41,044 nucleotides of DNA from Thermoanaerobaculia bacterium (GTDB lineage Bacteria > Acidobacteriota > Thermoanaerobaculia > Multivoradales > JAGPDF01): contig JAGPDF010000043.1 in the NCBI GenBank assembly GCA_018057705.1, positions 1-41,044 on the forward strand, in the 5' to 3' direction. This document shows positions 8,186 through 18,600 of this stretch, piece after piece; the stretch's first letter is position 1, and every line of letters begins with the position of its first letter. The translations under genes and the position numbers were made by a program. The notes beneath the pieces are model-generated. The model made no database searches and was not told the DNA's origin. It saw only the letters and a program-made list of their open reading frames with translations.

Positions 8186-9322
8186 ATGACGAGTCCGCCG
8201 GTGCCTGAACGTTCGAGCCTCGGGGCCCTCTCGCCGGCGCTGGGCATGGCCGCCGGCGTCGTCGTCGTGGCCGGGCTGAAGCTCGGCGCGCCGTTTCTCG
8301 TGCCGCTCGCCTTCTCGCTCTTCCTGGCCATCCTCGCCATGCCGCTGCTGCGCTGGCTGGTCGCGCGGCGCTGGCCGGCGTTTCTCGCCGTGCTGGTGAC
8401 CATGCTCCTGCTGGCCGCAGTGCTGGCGCTCTTCGTTCTGCTCTTCCTCGGATCGGTCGGCGAACTGCGCGAAGTCGGGCCGCACTACTACGCGCAGCTC
8501 GACGAGCGCCTCTCCTACACCGTCGACTGGTGGCAGGCGAAGGGGATCGCGATCCTCGACTGGGTGCCGCTCAAGTGGCGCCAACCGCAGACGCTGGCCG
8601 AGCTCGCGGGCGGAACGGTCAAGGGGCTGCTGCACCTGCTTTCGCAGACGACGATCGTGCTCCTGACCCTGGTCTTCATCCTGTTCGAGGCGCTGGTCGT
8701 GCCGCGCAAACTGGCGCGCCTGCCGGCGCACCTGCGCGAGCCGCTGCTGCGTTTCAGCGCGGTCTCCCAGGAGCTCCAGCGCTACCTGCTCATCAAGACG
8801 GCGATGTCGGCGCTCATCGCCATCGTGATCGGGCTCTGGGTGGCTCTTCTCGGGGTCGACTTCCCGGTGCTTCTCGCCCTCGTCGCCTTCGTCTGCCACT
8901 TCATCCCCAACATCGGCGCGGTCCTGGCGGCGGCGCCCGCAATGCTCTTCGCCTTCATCCAGTACGACCTCGTCCAGGCGCTCGTCGTCGGGGTCGGCTA
9001 CCTGGTGGTCGGGACCCTGCTCGGCAACCTCGCTGAGCCGGCGCTCCTCGGCCGCCGGCTCGGCATGTCGACCCTGGTGGTCTTCCTCTCGCTGCTCTTC
9101 TGGGGCTGGCTCTGGGGCCCTGTCGGGATGCTGCTCTCGGTGCCGCTCACCGTGACCATCAAGATCCTCCTGGAGCGCAGCGCCACCTGGGGTTGGGTTG
9201 CGATCCTCCTCGACTCGGGGGACCACCCCCGCGCGGTCAGCGCCCAGGGCGACCCTCTCGGAGCGCCGTCCGGCCCGGACGATTCGTCGCCGAAGCTCGG
9301 TCCGGGCTTGCCCGGCGCTTGA
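8186..9322 (+). CDS. AI-2E family (PF01594) membrane transporter
   Basis: The 378-aa integral membrane protein shows the fold of the AI-2 exporter / YdiK / PerM family. There are paired N-terminal helices (AGVVVVAGLKLGAPFLVPLA and the next), a helix with LAVLVTMLLLAAVLALFVLL, a long extracytoplasmic or amphipathic middle part, and the C-terminal cluster with FVCHFIPNIGAVLAAAPAML, matching the family's conserved F.PniGp segment. About 40 disordered residues rich in Pro, Gly and Asp end the protein. Some relatives export autoinducer-2 and others act as ion or Na+/H+ transporters, so the substrate is open. It is a single gene between the ABC exporter and the SUF operon. Confidence 0.85.
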   Translation: MTSPPVPERSSLGALSPALGMAAGVVVVAGLKLGAPFLVPLAFSLFLAILAMPLLRWLVARRWPAFLAVLVTMLLLAAVLALFVLLFLGSVGELREVGPHYYAQLDERLSYTVDWWQAKGIAILDWVPLKWRQPQTLAELAGGTVKGLLHLLSQTTIVLLTLVFILFEALVVPRKLARLPAHLREPLLRFSAVSQELQRYLLIKTAMSALIAIVIGLWVALLGVDFPVLLALVAFVCHFIPNIGAVLAAAPAMLFAFIQYDLVQALVVGVGYLVVGTLLGNLAEPALLGRRLGMSTLVVFLSLLFWGWLWGPVGMLLSVPLTVTIKILLERSATWGWVAILLDSGDHPRAVSAQGDPLGAPSGPDDSSPKLGPGLPGA

Positions 9323-9346
9323 CTTTCTCCGGCCGGTCCGTATCAT
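9319..9346 (+). promoter_or_regulatory. Promoter of the SUF operon
   Basis: TTGACT (9319-9324) and TATCAT (9341-9346) are separated by 16 nt, a good housekeeping sigma-factor spacing. The promoter overlaps the end of the upstream gene and would start transcription near 9353, some 40 nt before the regulator start codon. It is the best promoter match seen in the window, together with the one near 26038. Confidence 0.6.
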
Positions 9347-9358
9347 TGCCTTGAAACT

Positions 9359-9373
9359 GGACTGTCCAAGTCC
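9359..9373 (+). promoter_or_regulatory. Candidate operator for the Rrf2 regulator
   Basis: GGACT and AGTCC form a perfect inverted repeat around a 5-nt centre, and the region also reads as the nested palindrome TGGACTGTCCA. It lies just downstream of the expected transcription start of the suf promoter, where an autorepressor would block it. Rrf2/IscR proteins bind short dyads of this kind. Assignment to this regulator is inferred from position. Confidence 0.45.
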
Positions 9374-9394
9374 TGATTCTCCGAGGCGCCCACC

Positions 9395-9931
9395 ATGATC
9401 CGGATGACCAAGCAGACCGACTACGGGTTCGTCCTGCTCACCCGGCTGGCCGTCGAGCCGGGGAGGGCGATGAACGCCCCCGATCTCGCGGGGGAGACGA
9501 AGCTGCCGTTGCCGATGGTGAGCAAGATCCTCAAGTTGTTGGTACGCCAGGGCCTGCTGGCTTCCCACCGGGGTGTCAAAGGGGGCTATGCGCTGGCCCG
9601 TCCGGCGGCCGAGATCCACGCCGCCGAGATCCTTCGCGCCCTCGAGGGCGCGGTGGCGCTCACGGTCTGCATCGAAGGCTCACCCGGCGAATGCGACCGG
9701 GAGCCTTTCTGCACCGTGCGTGGGCCCTGGCAGCGGATCAACAAGGCGGTCTTCGAGGCGCTGGCCGGCGTGACGCTCGCCGAGCTGGCGGGCGAGACGG
9801 CTCCCCGGCTCGTGCAGTTGGGTGGCGCGCTCGGCCGCCCCGGCCGCGGGCAGGACGGCTTCGCGGGTATCGGCGGCCAGGGCAGCGCGGGCAGCCAGGC
9901 AAGCCCGGGCAGCCGAATCGAATCGCATTGA
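9395..9931 (+). CDS. Rrf2-family iron-sulfur regulator of the SUF operon
   Basis: The 178-aa protein begins with the Rrf2 winged helix-turn-helix ([16 protein letters not shown]; recognition part [20 protein letters not shown], then [12 protein letters not shown]). It has three cysteines in [15 protein letters not shown], in the place where IscR-type proteins hold a [2Fe-2S] cluster. Such proteins sense Fe-S cluster supply and switch suf genes. It is the first gene of the suf operon, 13 nt before sufB, and has its own promoter and dyad. The last 35 residues are a Gly/Ser/Arg-rich tail outside the family core. It resembles the SUF-associated Rrf2 regulators of many proteobacteria and acidobacteria more than E. 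coli IscR. Confidence 0.9.
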   Translation: MIRMTKQTDYGFVLLTRLAVEPGRAMNAPDLAGETKLPLPMVSKILKLLVRQGLLASHRGVKGGYALARPAAEIHAAEILRALEGAVALTVCIEGSPGECDREPFCTVRGPWQRINKAVFEALAGVTLAELAGETAPRLVQLGGALGRPGRGQDGFAGIGGQGSAGSQASPGSRIESH

Positions 9932-9944
9932 AGTTGGAGAACAG

Positions 9945-11396
<1,452 letters not shown>

Positions 11397-11436
11397 AGAG
11401 GCAAGGCGCGACTGGACTCACCGTCGAGCGACGGCA

Positions 11437-11510
11437 CCGGTCATGCGACTCGAGATCGACGCGTCAGCGGCAACCGCAAGCGAAGCGGCGCTCTCGAGTC
11501 GCATGACCGG
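11437..11510 (+). repeat. Hairpin 1 in the sufB-sufC spacer
   Basis: Arms 11437-11455 and 11492-11510 are perfect 19-nt reverse complements (CCGGTCATGCGACTCGAGA and its partner). The stem can be extended by CCGTCG (11421-11426) pairing with CGACGG (11511-11516) across a 10-nt bulge. The 36-nt loop is the conserved core (11456-11490) plus one base. Inside the core are the palindrome GACGCGTC and a mini-hairpin GCGG-CAA-CCGC. No T tract follows, so a simple intrinsic terminator is unlikely. Confidence 0.8.
11456..11490 (+). repeat. 35-nt core repeat, copy A (direct)
   Basis: This is one of two identical 35-nt sequences in inverted orientation; the other copy is 11581-11615. It begins TCGACGCGTC and ends AAGCGAAGCGGCG. 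I saw no further copy in the window. In a transcript the two loops would be perfectly complementary to each other, so they could form either two separate hairpins with kissing loops or one long duplex. Confidence 0.85.
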
Positions 11511-11554
11511 CGACGGCGCGGAGATCGGCCAAGCCGGTCGCGAAGGTGGAGCGA

Positions 11555-11640
11555 GGCCGTCGTTGCCACGTACTCTGGCTCGCCGCTTCGCTTGCGGTTG
11601 CCGCTGACGCGTCGAGCCAGAGTCCGTGGCACCGACGGCC
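11555..11640 (+). repeat. Hairpin 2 in the sufB-sufC spacer
   Basis: Arms 11555-11582 and 11613-11640 pair over 28 nt with two mismatches. The loop is 30 nt. The sequence 11581-11615 is the exact reverse complement of the core at 11456-11490. The stem sequence differs from that of hairpin 1 except for an outer CCGTCG/CGACGG and an inner GACTC, so the two elements share core and architecture but not stem. Confidence 0.8.
11581..11615 (-). repeat. 35-nt core repeat, copy B (inverted)
   Basis: This is the exact reverse complement of 11456-11490, 90 nt away. It fills the loop and inner stem of hairpin 2. Perfect identity of the core despite different flanking stems indicates either recent copying or selection on the core. 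Confidence 0.85.
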
Positions 11641-11687
11641 AAGCGAACCAATAGGTACTGGTACCTGACTGAACGAGGGAGTTTGAA

Positions 11688-12455
<768 letters not shown>

Positions 12456-12459
12456 GGCG

Positions 12460-13836
12460 ATGGCCGACCTGAGCGCAGTCTCCGCGCCGCCGCCGCCCGC
12501 CCCCCCGGCTGCACCGGCGAGCCCTCCGAACGCCGCTGTCGGATTCTTCGCCGCCGACTTCTCTCGCCTCCAGGGCGCGGAGACCTCCGCCTCGCGCCGG
12601 GCCCTGCGCGCCAAGGCCTGGGAGCATTTCGAGCGCCAGGGCTTCCCGACCCTGCGCCAGGAGGAGTGGCGGTTCACCAACGTCGCCCCGGTCGGCAAGA
12701 CGCTCTTTCGCCGTCCCGCCGCAGTCGACCGCGCGCAGCTCGCCGCCGGCGTCGACGCCTTCCGGCTGGCCGGCACTGTCGAGCTCGTCTTCGTCGACGG
12801 ACGATTCGACGCCGGGCTGTCGGCGACCGAGCTCCCGGCCGGCCTGACGGTGACGCACGTCTCCTGTCCTTCGGACGCGAGCCGCGCCGACGCCCTCCTG
12901 GGGAGCGTCGCCGGCATCGACACACGCCCGTTCGCGGCGGTTGCGACCGCCCTCTTCGAGGAGCTCGCCTTCGTCGAAGTGGCGCCCGGAGCGGTCGTCG
13001 ATGCCCCCCTCCACCTGCTCTTCTACTCGACGGCGCAGGAGGTCCCGGGTGCGAGCTTTCCGCGCACGCTGATCCACGCTGGCGAGCACTCCCAGGCGAC
13101 CATCGTCGAGAGCTACGCCGGCGACACCGATGCGGTCTACCTGACCTGCCCGGTCACCGAGATCGTCGCGGAGGCGGCCGCCATCGTCGACCACTACAAA
13201 TTCCAGCGCGACAGCCGGGAGGCATTTCATCTGTCCGGCCTGGCGCTCGCGACCGCTCGCGGATCGAGTGTCTCGACCCATTCTTTCTCGCTCGGCGGCG
13301 GGATCGTCCGCCACGACATCCAGGCCCGGCTCGCCGGGGAGGGGAGCGAGGCGACCCTGAACGGCCTCTATCTCGTCGACGGCCGGCAGGTCTGCGACAC
13401 CCACATGCGCGTCGACCACGTAGCGGCCCATTGCGACAGCCACGAGCTCTACAAGGGAATCCTCGACGGCCGGTCGCGGGCCGTCTTCAACGGCCGGATC
13501 TTCGTGCACAAGGGGGCGCAGAAGACCGACGCCAAGCAGACCAACCGCAATCTCTTGCTCTCGGACGACGCGCTGGTCAACACCAATCCGCAGCTCGAGA
13601 TCTTCGCCGACGACGTCAAGTGCACGCACGGCTCGACGGTCGGGCAGCTCGACGACGACGCCATCTTCTACCTGCGCTCGCGCGGCATTGGCGCCGAAGC
13701 GGCGAAGAGCCTGCTGACCTACGCCTTCGCCAGCGACCTCGTGGAGCGGGCCAAGGTCCCGGCCCTGGCACGGGAGCTGCGCGAGTTCCTCTTTCACTGG
13801 ATCCCGCAGGGTGATGTCGTCCGCGACGCCGTCTGA
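12460..13836 (+). CDS. sufD: Fe-S assembly protein SufD
   Basis: SufD is the SufB paralogue and partner in the SufBC2D complex. The 458-aa product starts with an Ala/Pro-rich tract. The N-terminal helical domain follows, with RQEEWRFTNVAPV near residues 66-78, then the beta-helix core (AEAAAIVDHYKFQRDSREAF), then the signature C-terminal segment with SRAVFNGRIFVHKGAQKTDA, QTNRNLLLSDDALVNTNPQLEI and the conserved CTHGSTVGQLDDDAIFYLRS. The ATG at 12460 is 4 nt after the sufC stop. Its 3' end overlaps sufS by 23 nt. Operon order B-C-D-S-U is the normal SUF order for SufU-containing bacteria. Confidence 0.95.
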   Translation: MADLSAVSAPPPPAPPAAPASPPNAAVGFFAADFSRLQGAETSASRRALRAKAWEHFERQGFPTLRQEEWRFTNVAPVGKTLFRRPAAVDRAQLAAGVDAFRLAGTVELVFVDGRFDAGLSATELPAGLTVTHVSCPSDASRADALLGSVAGIDTRPFAAVATALFEELAFVEVAPGAVVDAPLHLLFYSTAQEVPGASFPRTLIHAGEHSQATIVESYAGDTDAVYLTCPVTEIVAEAAAIVDHYKFQRDSREAFHLSGLALATARGSSVSTHSFSLGGGIVRHDIQARLAGEGSEATLNGLYLVDGRQVCDTHMRVDHVAAHCDSHELYKGILDGRSRAVFNGRIFVHKGAQKTDAKQTNRNLLLSDDALVNTNPQLEIFADDVKCTHGSTVGQLDDDAIFYLRSRGIGAEAAKSLLTYAFASDLVERAKVPALARELREFLFHWIPQGDVVRDAV

Positions 13837-15118
13837 GGCCGTCCCGCGAGGGGAGCTCGACGTCGAGCGCCTGCGGGACGATTTCCCGATCCTCGCCCGC
13901 CGGATCGGCGAGGCGCCGCTCTCCTACCTCGACAGCGCGGCGACCTGCCAGAAGCCGCGCCCGGTCCTCGTCGCCATGCAGCGGTTCTGCGAGGAGAGCT
14001 ACGGCTCGGTGGCGCGCGGTGTTCATCAGCTCGCAGCCGAGGCGACCCGGCAGTACGAAGCGGCCCGGGCCCGGGTCGGAGCCTTCCTGGGAGCCGCCTC
14101 GGCGGAGGAGATCGTCTTCGTGCGCGGCACGACCGAAGCGGCGAATCTCGTCGCCTGGAGCTTCGCACGCCCGAGGCTCGCGGCCGGCGACGAGATTCTG
14201 GTCACCGAGCTCGAGCACCACTCGAATCTCGTTCCCTGGCAGATGGTCTGCGAGGAGCGCGGCGCGCATCTGGTCGTCGTCCCGGTCGACGAGCGCGGCG
14301 AAGTCGATCCGGAGGAGTTCTCGAGCCGTCTCGGGCCGCGCACGAAGCTCGCCGCCTTCGCGCACGTTTCGAACGCGCTCGGCACCGTTCTGCCGGTGGC
14401 CGAGCTGGTACGACGCGCGCACGCTGCCGACGTGCCGGTTTTCGTCGACGGCGCGCAGTCGGCCCCCCATATGCGGGTCGACGTCGCAGCGCTCGGCTGC
14501 GACTTCTTCGCCTTCTCGGGCCACAAGGTCTACGGTCCGACCGGAATTGGAGCGCTCTACGGGCGGCAGGAGCTCCTCGCCGCCATGCCGCCCTGGCAGG
14601 GCGGCGGCGGCATGATCCGGAGCGTTACCTTCGAGGCGACGACCTACGACGACCCGCCGCGCCGTTTCGAGGCAGGCACACCGGCCGCAGTCGAAGCGAT
14701 CGGTCTCGCCGCGGCCATCGACTACGTCGAGGCGATCGGCTGGCCGGCGATCGAGCGCCACGAACGGAGCCTGGTCGAAGCGGCGGTCCGAGGTCTCGAA
14801 GCGATTCCGGGTCTCTCCCTCATCGGCCGGCCGCGGGAACGCGCCGGAGTGGTCTCGTTCGTGCTCGCCGGCATCCACGCCCACGACCTCGGAACGGTGC
14901 TCGACCACTACGGAGTCGCGGTGCGCGCCGGACATCATTGCGCGCAGCCGCTCATGCGCCGGTTCGGTGTGCCGGCGACCGTGCGCGCCTCGTTCGCGCT
15001 CTACAACACCCACGACGAGGTCGCGGCCCTGCTGCGGGCGCTCGCGGGAGCCCAGGCGATCTTCGGTACGGCGGGCGGCCGGGACGCAAGCGGCGAGCGC
15101 CGGGAGGGCGGCAGATGA
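13814..15118 (+). CDS. sufS: Cysteine desulfurase SufS
   Basis: SufS is a PLP enzyme that takes sulfur from cysteine and passes it to SufU for cluster assembly. The 434-aa product is a class V aminotransferase fold of type II. The PLP lysine lies in FAFSGHKVYGPTG (K238), the PLP-phosphate region in ELEHHSNLVPWQ, and the catalytic cysteine in VRAGHHCAQPLMRRFG (C376). A GTG directly before the ATG at 13814 is an alternative start. The start overlaps sufD. Its stop is shared with the sufU start (ATGA), suggesting coupled translation of the desulfurase and its sulfur acceptor. Confidence 0.96.
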   Translation: MSSATPSEAVPRGELDVERLRDDFPILARRIGEAPLSYLDSAATCQKPRPVLVAMQRFCEESYGSVARGVHQLAAEATRQYEAARARVGAFLGAASAEEIVFVRGTTEAANLVAWSFARPRLAAGDEILVTELEHHSNLVPWQMVCEERGAHLVVVPVDERGEVDPEEFSSRLGPRTKLAAFAHVSNALGTVLPVAELVRRAHAADVPVFVDGAQSAPHMRVDVAALGCDFFAFSGHKVYGPTGIGALYGRQELLAAMPPWQGGGGMIRSVTFEATTYDDPPRRFEAGTPAAVEAIGLAAAIDYVEAIGWPAIERHERSLVEAAVRGLEAIPGLSLIGRPRERAGVVSFVLAGIHAHDLGTVLDHYGVAVRAGHHCAQPLMRRFGVPATVRASFALYNTHDEVAALLRALAGAQAIFGTAGGRDASGERREGGR

Positions 15119-15558
15119 ACGAGCTCCAGGTGCTCTATCAGGAGGTGCTGCTCGACCACTATCGCAGCCCGCGCAACCAGGGCCATCTGGCCTCGCCGAC
15201 GGGCCGTGCCGAGGGTCACAATCCGCTCTGTGGCGACCGCATCGCGGTCGAGGTCGAGGTGGAGGGCGAACGCCTGCAGAAAGTGGCGTTCGAGGGCGGC
15301 GGCTGTGCCATTTCCACCGCCTCCGCTTCGCTCATGACCGAAGCGGTCGCCGGCATGACGCAGAGCGAGATCGCGGAGCTCTTCGACCAGTTCCGCAAGG
15401 CGGTGACCGGCGATCCGGCCGCCGATCCCGAGCCGCTCGGCAAGCTCGCCGTCCTCTGCGGCGTCAAGGATTTTCCGATGCGGGTGAAGTGCGCGACCCT
15501 GGCCTGGCACACGCTGTTGGCGGCGCTCGCCGGCGGCGGCAAGGTCTCGACCGAATAG
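15115..15558 (+). CDS. sufU: Sulfur-transfer / scaffold protein SufU
   Basis: The 147-aa product is a zinc-dependent sulfurtransferase of the SufU type, not classical IscU. The ligands C39 (NPLCGDR), D41, C64 (GGGCAIS) and C126 (RVKCATL) match those of Bacillus SufU, shifted by two residues. The extra segment of about 18-20 residues between C64 and the C-terminal helix (around FDQFRKAVTGDPAADPEPLG), which marks SufU, is present. It receives persulfide from SufS. It closes the operon and overlaps sufS by 4 nt. No SufE, SufT or A-type carrier is encoded nearby. Confidence 0.95.
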   Translation: MNELQVLYQEVLLDHYRSPRNQGHLASPTGRAEGHNPLCGDRIAVEVEVEGERLQKVAFEGGGCAISTASASLMTEAVAGMTQSEIAELFDQFRKAVTGDPAADPEPLGKLAVLCGVKDFPMRVKCATLAWHTLLAALAGGGKVSTE

Positions 15559-15566
15559 GCTTTCCT

Positions 15567-15586
15567 CGCGCCATCGATCCGGCGCG
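15567..15586 (+). terminator. Stem-loop after the SUF operon
   Basis: CGCGCC (15567-15572) and GGCGCG (15581-15586) form a perfect 6-bp GC stem around an 8-nt loop, starting 8 nt beyond the sufU stop. There is no T tract, so it is either an inefficient terminator or a 3' protective hairpin. Confidence 0.35.
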
Positions 15587-15667
15587 CCCGACAACTGGCA
15601 CAGGCAGGCGTCGAGACGCTGCGCGAGGTTGCGGCGCGGTCGCGGTGCCGTCGGCTCCGCGGTCGGC

Positions 15668-18600
15668 GTGGTAGCGTTCCGGCGCGTCTCGGACTTCGCG
15701 GGAAGGAGACCGGAAATCCGTTCGTTCTCTGCCGATCGGCTCGGGTTTCTCGCCGGCCTGGCGGCGATCTACTGGATCGCCCTCGGGGAGCCTCGACCCG
15801 CCGCTGCGCAACTTCTTCCGTTCACCGTCTACTCCGCCGAGGAAGGCCTGGCCGCGTCGCAGGTCTGGCACGTCCTGCAGGATCGCCGCGGTTACCTCTG
15901 GGTGGCGACCACCTGGGGCCTCTGCCGTTACGACGGAATCTCCTTCTCGACGATCTCGGTTCCTGACGGCCTGCCGAGCCCGAACGTCCGGCTGACGCTC
16001 GAGGACGAGACCGGCACGCTCTGGGTCGGCACCAACGCCGGCGTCGCTTCGTACGACGGCCGCACCGTCGTCTCCCACGCCGGCCGCGGCGGCGCCCTCG
16101 CAGGAACGATCTGGTCCGGCGCGATCGACCGTCACGGCGTCGTCTGGTTCGGCAGCGACCGTGGCCTGGTCTCCTGGAACGGCGAGGAGTTCCGCACCTT
16201 CGGGAGCGCCGACGGCCTGGCCGACGACTACGTCTACTCGGTGCTACCGGCGAGCGATGGTTCCCTCTGGCTGGGATCGCGCGGTCATGGCGTCGCGCGC
16301 TGCACTCTCGAGCCGGGCGGCCGCCTGGGGAGCTGCCGTGTCTTCACCGAGGCCGACGGCTTGAGCCACAACGCAGTGCGGGCGATGGCGGAGGACGCTG
16401 CGGGCGTTCTCTACTTCGCGACCCGCGGCGGTGGGCTGGCGCGTTTCGATGGCAACGGTTTCACGCGCTTCGGCGCCGCGGACGGGCTGCCCGACGACGA
16501 TCTCTACGCCCTCCTCGTGACCCGCGACGGCAGCGAGCTCGTCGTCGGCAGCTCCGCCGGCATCGGCATCTGCCCGCTGCCCGCGATGCGGCCCTGCCGC
16601 CTGCTGCGCGAGGCGAATGGCCTCGCGGACGACGACATCCACAGCCTCGTCGAGGATCGTGAAGGCGCGCTCTGGATCGGCTCCGAAGGTGGCCTCAGCC
16701 GCTTGGCACGCCGCGACCTGTGGAGCTACGGCGAGCGCGAGGGGCTGCCGGACAAGCAGGTCTACGCGCTCGCGACGGATGGCCGCGGCGGCATCTGGGC
16801 CGGCACGGTGGGAGGCCTGGGACACCTCTCCTTCGGTCCCAACGGCGAGCCCACGGCGAAGGTCTGGAGACGCAACGAAGGCCTGCCGGCGGACTGGGTC
16901 TGGGCGCTGCTCCAGAGCCGCCGGGGAGAGCTCTGGGTGGGCACCGAGAATGGGCTCTCGCGCCTCCTGCCCTCCGGCCGCTTCGAGACCCTGACCGTTG
17001 CGGACGGCCTCGCCGGCAACTACGTGGTGAGTCTCTTCGAAGACCGCTCCGGAGCGCTCTGGGTGGGAGCCCTCGACGGCCTGTCGCGCATTCGCTTCGA
17101 TGCCGACCGGCGCCCGTTGGAGGTGCGGAGCTTCCGGGCCGCGGACGGCCTGCCGGTGCAGCGCGCCTATGACATCGCCGAAGACGCCGGCGGGCGGCTC
17201 TTCATCGCCCACGGCGAAGGCCTCTCCTATAGCGACGGCGACCGCTTCCAGCAGGTGGGAGGGGCGTCCGGGCTCGATACCGGCAGTGTCCGCGCGCTGG
17301 CCCAGACCGCCGATGGCACTCTCTGGGCTGGTGGCTACGCCCGGCTGGCGCGGCTGATCTCTGCGCCGGGAAGCGGGTCGCCCCGCTTCGTCACCTACGG
17401 CGCGGCGAGCGGTCTCGCGGATCTGCTCGTGCTGACCATCGCCGACGACCGCGAGGGAAGACTCCTCCTGGGCACCAATCATGGAGTCCTCCTCTTCGAC
17501 CCGTCGGCGCGCGGCGGGCTCGGGGCGGTCCAGGCGCGTTTCGACCGCGCTTCGGGCGCGATCGCGAGCGAGATCTCCCACAGCAACGCCTTCGCGCGGG
17601 ACGAGTCCGGCCGCTCCTGGTTCGGCTTCAAGGGCGGACTGACCGGAATCCCGCCCGACCTCGGTGCACCGCGAGCGCCGGGGCCGCCGCCGGTATTCTT
17701 CGAGCGCCTGGCGACGCGCAGCGGATCCGAGTTTCACGCTCCGTTTGCGGGCCATGGACTCGCCGACGAGGTGCAGTTGGGACGGGAGCCGATCGTTCTG
17801 GCGCCCTCCGACTCGAACCTCCGCGTCGAAGTGCGCGCGCTGACCTTCAGCGGCGAGGGACAGCTGCGCTACCAGTTCCAGCTCGTCGGCTTCGAGAGCG
17901 CCTGGTCCGAGCCCCAGTCCGAAGCGTTCCGCGACTACACCAACCTCGATCCGGGCTCGTATCGCCTGCAGGTGCGGGCCGCGCTCGCCAACGGTGAGTG
18001 GAGCGCACCGGTCGAGCTCGCGCTCGAGGTCCTGCCGGCCTGGTACCAGCGCCGCCTGGTAGGACTTCTCCTCGCCCTGGCCCTGCTCGGGGCGGCCTTT
18101 GCCGCGGCCGCCTTCCGCACGCGGCGCATCCGGGCGCACAATCGCGCGCTGGAAAGAGACATCACCGAGCGCACCGACGACCTCGCCCGCTACACCCGCG
18201 CGCTCGAGGAGCATGCGCACGCGCTCGACCGCGCCAACGAGCGCATCCGGCTCGCCGACCGCCATCGCAGCGAGTTCCTGGCGAAGATGAGCCACGAGCT
18301 CCGGACCCCGTTGACGTCGGTTCTCGGCTTCGCGGCGCTGCTCGCCGACGGCCTCGGTGGCGGGCTCGATCCCCGCCATGCGCGCTACCTCGAGAACATC
18401 AGGGAGAGCGGCAATCAGCTCCTGCGCCTCATCAACAATCTCCTCGATCAGGCCAAGATCGAGGCGGGCAGGATGGACCTGCAACTCGAACCGGCGAGCC
18501 TCGAGTCGATCGTCGAAAGCGCGCTCTCGATGATGGAGGGCTACGGCGCCACGCGGGGCGTTCACCTCGCGGCGCAGTTTGGTGGCAATGTGCCGGCGAT

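Larger units (their letters stand above)
11397..11687 (+). other. sufB-sufC spacer with paired hairpins
   Basis: This 291-nt gap contains no plausible gene. It holds two long hairpins, one spanning about 11421-11516 and one spanning 11555-11640. Their loops carry the same 35-nt core in opposite orientations. Further on, GGTAC-TG-GTACC (11654-11665) is a small palindrome, and GAGGGA at 11675-11680 is the ribosome binding site of sufC. The gap breaks an otherwise compact operon, so the structures probably affect mRNA processing, stability or termination between sufB and sufC, or represent a mobile repeat. I do not recognise the element. Confidence 0.7.

Noticed and set aside
11437-11640. CRISPR repeats
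   Set aside because: There are only two core copies, in opposite orientation and each inside its own stem, with no spacer series and no cas genes.
11397-11687. A small gene or a simple intrinsic terminator in the sufB-sufC gap
   Set aside because: Open frames through the gap are produced by the inverted repeats and lack start signals. The stems are not followed by a T tract.
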